A stretch of DNA of 60,000 nt, taken from NCBI GenBank assembly GCA_903813345.2, contig CAIIXF020000002.1:35174109-35234108 (forward strand), in the 5' to 3' direction. Below the pieces are notes generated by a model. That model saw nothing but the letters and a program-made list of their open reading frames with translations. It was not told the DNA's origin and searched no databases. Source of the DNA: Owenia fusiformis (lineage: Eukaryota; Annelida; Polychaeta; Sabellida; Oweniidae). Position 1 is the first letter of the stretch. The number at the start of each line of letters is the position of its first letter. The translations under genes and the position numbers were made by a program. Below are positions 54,115 through 60,000 of the stretch, one piece after another.

Positions 54115-55690
54115 GTTTTTATCGTGTGATCCTCTGTATTGCTTCTGATAATGTCCCCTCCGCACCAACATTTTCTGTATTGCAACGGAGATGATCAATG
54201 GGGACAATCTCAGTAGCAATACAGAATGGTACAGCACAAGAACTGACCAATCAGAAGGCTTCATTTTACAGATCATACGATAAAATATTATATTCTCTCT
54301 GAATAGATAAAATGCTGATGTAGAACAGCAGAAAGATACATTCAATTTATTCTTATTTAATAAAGCCATTGACACCACGTTCGCTTACAGTTACATTTAG
54401 TTCCACATGGTGAATTTTGGATTTTTGGTGACAGAAACCTTGCGGTTGTCGTTCGTCCTTTGAATCATGGCTTTTTAAAGAGACTCTATTGAGACTTCTC
54501 TGTGGCATTTTTTCTTTATTCCTTTTTGTTTTGAATTTTTAACACCATAACATTAACTAACTACTCAATATGCAACTTTTCACCGCGTAGAATTTTAAAA
54601 TATTAAGTTTGAAAATTCCATTTTTATAATGGAGCTCAATGGAAAAACTACATAATTTGAATTATTTTCAAACGTAGCGGCGCGATTTTGATAAAATTGA
54701 CAGATATAATAAATATTGGTAAGACAAAATGTTTGATGAAAAATGAAGAAAATTCACCGTCCTGGTTACGCAAACTATAGAAAAATCTGAAATAATCATA
54801 AAAACCTGTAAACATAGATTGAAGGGGGTGATTTTCATTTATAATGTGCCTTTCACTACTACAGGGTAACCATAATTTTGGTACTGATTTGATTTTTCAA
54901 TGAAATCATTTCTATAGTGTATAGTCAGTTTAAATAATACAATTGGTATATTTCTTTACTGAACAGTGCAATCATTTATTTATTTATCAACAGTAATGCA
55001 AACTACATATTATACAGTTAGTACAATATTAAAATAATTCTATTAAAATTAAAGCATTGCCAGAATGTGTTGACAGCTGGCAAAAAATTGAAGAATTTGA
55101 ACAAAAATAGCCACCCAAAGACACTTACACCTGCTAATTGCCACTTTGCAAATAGTTTATTCAAGCAAGAAAACTATTTGGAAAAACGTAATTTCGGGTT
55201 GAACATGGTACCCACCACTCTGGTTACCTTAGCAACCATCTCTCAAGAACCAATCAAAATTGAGGTCCCAAAGGACCTTATACACCCTCCATTGGGATCT
55301 CCCCATGAGAAAAAAATAATTCATCTGATTTTTCAAAATGAGTATTCTGCTTTAATTATTACATTTATATGCACACTAGTATCTTGTTGACCTATATTCA
55401 GCACTGTATTGATGTATAGGCCACTTATTAGGGTCATAATTCAATCATGAAGTGTAGAGGCATATGATTCCAAACCAGGAAGTATTTTTGTGTCTGTCAA
55501 AATCCATTTGCATCCTACGCATCCCTACATCTTATCCAAATATGTTACTACATAATGAAATAAAATAGTATATTCTTTGGTTTTACAAAGTTGTATGCTT
55601 TTTGATAAGTGTAAAAGTTGTTTTTGGAGCATTTTTCTATAGCCATTTTGTAGGGAAAAAATGATGAAAAAAAGTACAATCTTTTAATTT
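54115..55690. other. Unassigned region with one unexplained ORF
   Basis: An open frame at 55067-55390 (+, 107 codons) begins MLTAGKKLKNLNKNSH. I recognise no domain, and it may be chance or a relic of a mobile element. An inverted pair around 54130-54235 (CTGTATTGC...GCAATACAG) is also present. Confidence 0.3.
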
Positions 55691-55694
55691 TAAG

Positions 55695-55797
55695 TATGAC
55701 CTAAATCGATTGCAAACTTCATATTTGCACATTTGATGGGATAAACCATTAGTGCCATATTGTGAAATTATTAAGTTTGCAATCGATTCAGGTCATA
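55695..55797. repeat. Short inverted repeat
   Basis: TATGACCTAAATCGATTGCA + AACTT and its complement with one mismatch, separated by about 50 bp. Could form a 25-bp stem. No element ends identified. Confidence 0.6.
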
Positions 55798-56816
55798 GTG
55801 TATTTTTGGTATTTGTGTGATAATCAATAGAAACCAACATGAGGATCTGCTGATATCCTCATGTTAAGTCAATGAAGCACAGCCCCATGTAAGGCAATAC
55901 AACCTTACTAAACTAAATGGCCCCTATCTCAGCCTATGTGTGCCCGAGCATTTTAATATTTTCCAAAGAGTTATATGACATTCTATTCTTCATGTTACAC
56001 CTAACAATTATTCATTTTGACCATAGGGGTATTTGCCAATAATCGCACCTCTTCCTTTTAACATATAATGTATAAATGTATAACACATATGTGTACCAAG
56101 TTTCATTGTAAAAGTCCTATTTTCCTTTAAGTTATGGCATCAACTGCAAAACTTTTTGAACCACCTAAGTATATACCTTATTAGATGCAGTGAAGGAGTT
56201 AAATCATTGGGATATGAATAAATCATGCAAAACATATTTTGTACATATTTCTCATCATTTAGGGTTACCCAGTAGTTTACAAGCTGACCTTTGCAAAATA
56301 TATTTCACTTACTATCTTCATTCGCTATCACGTTATCTAGTTTCTTTCCAAATTGGCCTGGATTGCCTGGTTTATTGGTTTTAGCGAACCGTCCATTTTG
56401 TCGAACCATCATTTTGCTAAGGTTGTTTGTGATGAATATACAATATTCAGTTACATATAACTGTACAGCAACTTTATGCAAGGGAAGGTAATTGTGTGAG
56501 AGCACATAAAGTACATGAAGTATTGACCCACTTGTCTCAGTGAATCTTATAAACAGTGCATAAAGTTTTTTCTATGCAATGATTGGCTCACCGTTACTTA
56601 TAGTGTAAGTTATTTCATTTCTATACAGTGTGGAATAGAGTGTATAAACTTTTACAGTTTCAAGCAGGTTTTAGTGTTTTCTGACCAATGATATATTCAG
56701 ACTTATTCCTTTCACGATTATGTAATACTGACCTACATATCTGTATAGCATATCTTTAAAGCCCATGTTTGAATCGACCATTTCCTATATCGATATAAAA
56801 AATGGATAAATAGATG

Positions 56817-57500
56817 GCAGTGTGGGTGTTGGTAGGGTTAGACTACCATTAGCAGAACGTCACTTAATTTTTGAAAAATTCAATGTTAGAAACATCTTTA
56901 ATGGGAAACTATGTACCTGCGTGGGAAGTAGCAATAAAGGCTAAGCCAAAATTGCGCACTTATGTAAAATTTAAAAAGTGTATAAAGTAGATAAGTATCT
57001 AACATTGAATTTTTCAAAATTTAAGCGAAGTCTAGCAGCTCAGTTTAGACTAGGTATTTTGCTACTTAGGCTAGAGACAGGCAGATTTAAGGGCGAAAAT
57101 GTGGAGGAAAGATTATGTATATTATGTAACGGTAACTCAGTTGAAACAGAAATACATTTTTTATTCCATTGCAATAGATATGATGATCTGAGAAAACATA
57201 TTTTGATGAAGTAGATTTTAAAGATTTGGATAATGAAGGTAGCAAAATTGAATTTCTTTTTAGGGAACGTACCTGTTAACTTGTTAAATTTATTAAGATG
57301 GCTTTTGTGCGGAGAAGGATATTCATTTACAACCTGTGATATTGATTTTCGTGCATTAATTTTGTATTTTCTATTGTTAACAGTGGTTAATAAGCCCAAG
57401 GTGGGCTGGGTAAAATTGTAATTAATTTTTTATATTTTATATTTGTAAAAAAATTGTAAAACTGACCACTAAAAATAAATAAATAAACTAAACTAAACTA
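56817..57500 (+). mobile_element. Truncated LINE 3' end
   Basis: Carries the C-terminal part of a non-LTR retrotransposon ORF2 and ends in an AATAAATAAATAAACTAAAC tail. 5'-truncated, as is usual for LINE insertions. The clade (CR1/L2/Rex-like or other) cannot be decided from this fragment. Confidence 0.75.
56913..57214 (+). pseudogene. LINE ORF2 C-terminal fragment
   Basis: Frame 1 reads PAWEVAIKAKPKLRTYVKFK. After a one-base shift near 56970 it continues VDKYLTLNFSKFKRSLAAQF, then RLGILLLRLETGRF and EERLCILC...EIHFLFHC. The C-x2-C...H-x4-C knuckle with LRxETGR upstream is typical of LINE ORF2 C-termini. Stops at 57212-57214. Confidence 0.75.
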
Positions 57501-57739
57501 TCAAATGTGATGAACAACGTAGCAGTACGGATACAGGCTGCCATAGAAATATGAGGTTACATCGGTTATGAGGTGTAAAAAATAAAGGGTTAAAGCATCA
57601 AAAAGACAAGACTGAAATAAAAATGGTGTATTGGGAAGAAAACTTTCATGTTTTGGCTACATGACCATGCAAAAAATGTCTGAAAATATTGATTGGTTTA
57701 TCTGTGCTCTTGATATACTTTTGGGGCTTATCAAGCTTC

Positions 57740-57915
57740 CTGGTCAACTCAACCCCAAGTCAACTCAACCCAAGTCAACTCAACCCTTAGTCAAGTCGAC
57801 CCCAAGTCAAGTCGACCCTTAGTCAAGTCGACCCCAAGTCATCTCGACCCTTAGTCAACTCGACCCCAAGTCATCTCAACCCTTGGTCAACTCAACCCTT
57901 AGTCAAGTCGACCCA
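57740..57915. repeat. 16-bp minisatellite (AGTCAAGTCGACCCTT)
   Basis: About eleven units alternating AGTCAACTCAACCC and AGTCAAGTCGACCC, with CC(A/T) or TT spacers. Confidence 0.92.
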
Positions 57916-58199
57916 AATGATTTTACTTGTTTTAAGTAGATTAAAATACAATATAATATATCATTAAATAGTACTTCGTTTAATATTTTGATAGTATTTG
58001 ATTTATCACGTGATCAAAATGGCCGGATTCAATCGATACTTCTCTCCTGAAAATACCTTGGATGCCGCCGACTCAGCCAACATATAGTGGATTTAATGTG
58101 ATACAAACGTAAATGGAGTAACAGTCCTCAAATATATCACAAAAACTTGGCGATAGCTAGACGCTTTTGCTTTGAAAAGAGGATTTTCCTGACATATTT

Positions 58200-58490
58200 C
58201 ACTGGCGGATTAGGGGGGGGGGGCCTGGGGGCCAAAAAAAAAATTGTGGGCCAAAAAAGGCCTTAAGGCCCCAAAAAGTGGGCCTTTTTGATCATTACTG
58301 GGCCTTGTAAGGCCTTATTTTTTAATTTCAGGCCAAATTTTGAAGAAAATGGGCCTCAAAATTTCAAAATTTGGGCCCACTTTTGGGTTTTAGGGGCCCA
58401 AAAATTTTTTCCGCGCAAGCGCGGCCGTTTTTTTCTCTGATCCCAAGTTTGGGCCCCCCCCCCCCTTGTTGGTTACCAGATCCGCCCCTG
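58200..58490. mobile_element. hAT-like MITE, G/C-rich ends
   Basis: Left end CACTGGCGGATTAGGGGGGG, right end CCAGATCCGCCCCTG, so the termini read CA(C/G)(T/G)GGCGGAT. The interior is full of GGCC/GGGCC motifs. The ends resemble CAGGGGCGGAT-type hAT MITEs. I could not confirm an 8-bp target duplication. Confidence 0.55.
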
Positions 58491-58785
58491 TATTTTATTC
58501 CCGCCAATTTTTTGACCGGGTCTAGCCTATGCGTAGAAATACAATATAATAACATAATTTTGGATTAATATATGGATATCACCTATAAACTGTAAGTTCA
58601 TGCTGCTTTATATAATTTAGCGATATATTTCCTCTGTATTCGTGTTCATGGGACTTTGCTGGTTTTGGAAAACAGCTGCACAAACGAATGCACTTAGTGA
58701 CCTCTAACTTGGCGCGGACGTCAGAGTACGATGTAAACAATAACAAATAAACATTCCCAAGTGTATAATAACGATCACTGGAAGT

Positions 58786-60000
58786 ATGGCTGATCTGAAT
58801 TCATGCGTAGAAGTGATCCTGGAATCTATGGATTGTAACCCTAGACACGCTATAATAGAGAGTCTTATACTAGACTTTGATGAGGAGATTTTAGATGAAA
58901 CACGTGAAAAACTATTTACAGTGAGTTGTGAAAAACTGGCAAAAGATTTAAATACGCAATATGGTCCTACGTCAATAAGGGGCCAAGAACAAACGGAGGA
59001 AGCCTTATCATTAAAGAGACGTGTTGGCGACAAAAGGCTGACAAGTATATGTAATGATATATACGAACTGTATGCATATAATTCAGACTTTTATGACATT
59101 TTCCCGAGAGGTGTAGTAGGAGCTAAAAGTCATGTCCCCGATGTACATAAACCAGTGAAAAAGACAGAAGATGTTCCAAAGGCAGTTATTCTAGAACATG
59201 GTATGAAGATAATAGAACTCTCCCAGAAAATAATCGATCTCACGGATACCATTGAGTCTATGAGAAAAACTCATGCGAAAGATATACAAATGCTGACTGA
59301 TAAGATAAATCATCTTACAAAGTCAAAAGATAAAACAGAAACTACGAAGTCCAATGATAAAACAGAAACTCACCAACCAAAGGTCATACATACCGCGGCT
59401 ACACCACTAAATGATAAAAATGCCAACATCACTACCGAGCCTAAATTACCCTCCATTGGTCGAGGCAGAGGAACTTGCCGCTCTCGAAACGTATCTGCAC
59501 CCGGGCAGTGTCGGGTAGCGACCCCTACCCGTCCATCAGTCCCATAGTGTGACAAGAATAAAACTTTTGAAAATAAAGAAACTCCGAAGCTTATCCCTGT
59601 CGTTGGCCATACAGTGTCCAGTAACACGGATTCGTGGTCTACAATTGTGCGCAAACAGCGACCTGTAAAAACCCCCGCTCCCCAAGCTCAATCTAAACCA
59701 ATGTCAAGGCCTCTGAGTGGGATCAAACATGAACGAGGTGCTACATTCTACATCGAGAATATCGAGATCTGTGATCGAGAGCAGGATAAAGACATCAAAC
59801 GACAGGTTATTAGCCAAGCAAAGGCAAATAACATCCGAATCATGCAATGTTATGTCATTCATAACCGAGTATCGGAATATCGGGTTGGTTGCAAAATAGT
59901 CGTCCCTCAGTCTGCTGCAGAGATGATCACTCAACCCCATGTATGGCCCGACCCTGTTAGGTGCAGGGAATGGGTCCAACGAGGTCGATACACACGATCT
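58786..60000 (+). pseudogene. LINE-type ORF1 protein, interrupted by one TAG, runs off window
   Basis: Starts at ATG 58786. 253 codons are followed by TAG (59545-59547), after which the same frame is open to the window end. The N-terminal part is alpha-helical and acidic. A coiled-coil-like stretch (MKIIELSQKIIDLTDTIESM) lies at about 144-163, followed by a basic, Arg/Gly-containing linker. After the stop, GATFYIENIEICDREQDKDI begins an RRM-like fold. It ends in HVWPDPVRCREWV, matching the WPxxVxxRxW block of ORF1 proteins of CR1/L2-like elements. It is probably a nucleic-acid-binding chaperone for retrotransposition. Either a single nonsense mutation or programmed readthrough separates the halves. 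ORF2 would lie beyond the window. Confidence 0.65.

Noticed and set aside
55067-55390. 107-codon open frame as a gene
   Set aside because: No recognisable domain or splice partners. Kept only as an unexplained ORF.

Overview
This is an AT-rich, intron-bearing animal genome segment. Its features are short exons with GT-AG introns, many nested DNA transposons and MITEs, at least one recent LTR retrotransposon, LINE fragments and a dozen minisatellites. Together they suggest a marine invertebrate. A bivalve-type mollusc is my best guess, from the Helentron-like elements with tandem-repeat cores, but the sequence does not prove it.

Three host genes can be rebuilt exon by exon with matching splice phases. 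(1) Plus strand, 651-13052: a six-exon cytosolic sulfotransferase (309 aa). (2) and (3) Minus strand: two tandem paralogues of a small secreted protein. Each has a signal peptide, a proline-rich linker and a C-terminal PLAT-like domain. Gene A (222 aa) runs from 26645 to 16237 and gene B (220 aa) from 50886 to 27556. Both have five exons with the same intron phases (1,1,2,0), and both have a TATA box shortly before the ATG. The sulfotransferase and gene A are convergent.

The introns carry most of the sequence. Sulfotransferase intron 2 is a 34-bp minisatellite apparently copied from the end of exon 2. Intron 4 holds a 4.9-kb element with short terminal repeats and a primer-binding-site-like sequence. 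Intron 5 is mostly a 21-bp minisatellite. Gene A holds a piggyBac-type MITE, a 2.1-kb element with G-run ends, several foldback MITEs and a 2-kb element with a tandem core. Gene B holds a mariner relic inside a local repeat array, more MITEs, a 7.5-kb LTR retrotransposon (38013-45521) and a 2.45-kb TG...CA element (45551-48003) with a 62-bp array.

The most unusual item is in the LTR retrotransposon. Its LTRs are about 99.6% identical, it has a 4-bp target duplication, a PBS and a polypurine tract. It has lost reverse transcriptase, RNase H and integrase and keeps only a broken gag and a protease fragment. Between the PBS and gag it carries an intact 139-aa ORF that ends in what reads as a SOCS box (BC box plus Cul5 box), the module that recruits Elongin B/C-Cullin-5 ubiquitin ligase. 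A mobile element carrying an E3-recruiting adaptor is the main candidate for an undescribed system here.

The last 3 kb contain a decayed LINE 3' end, a hAT-like MITE and the ORF1 of another LINE-like element, which runs off the window and is broken by a single in-frame TAG.
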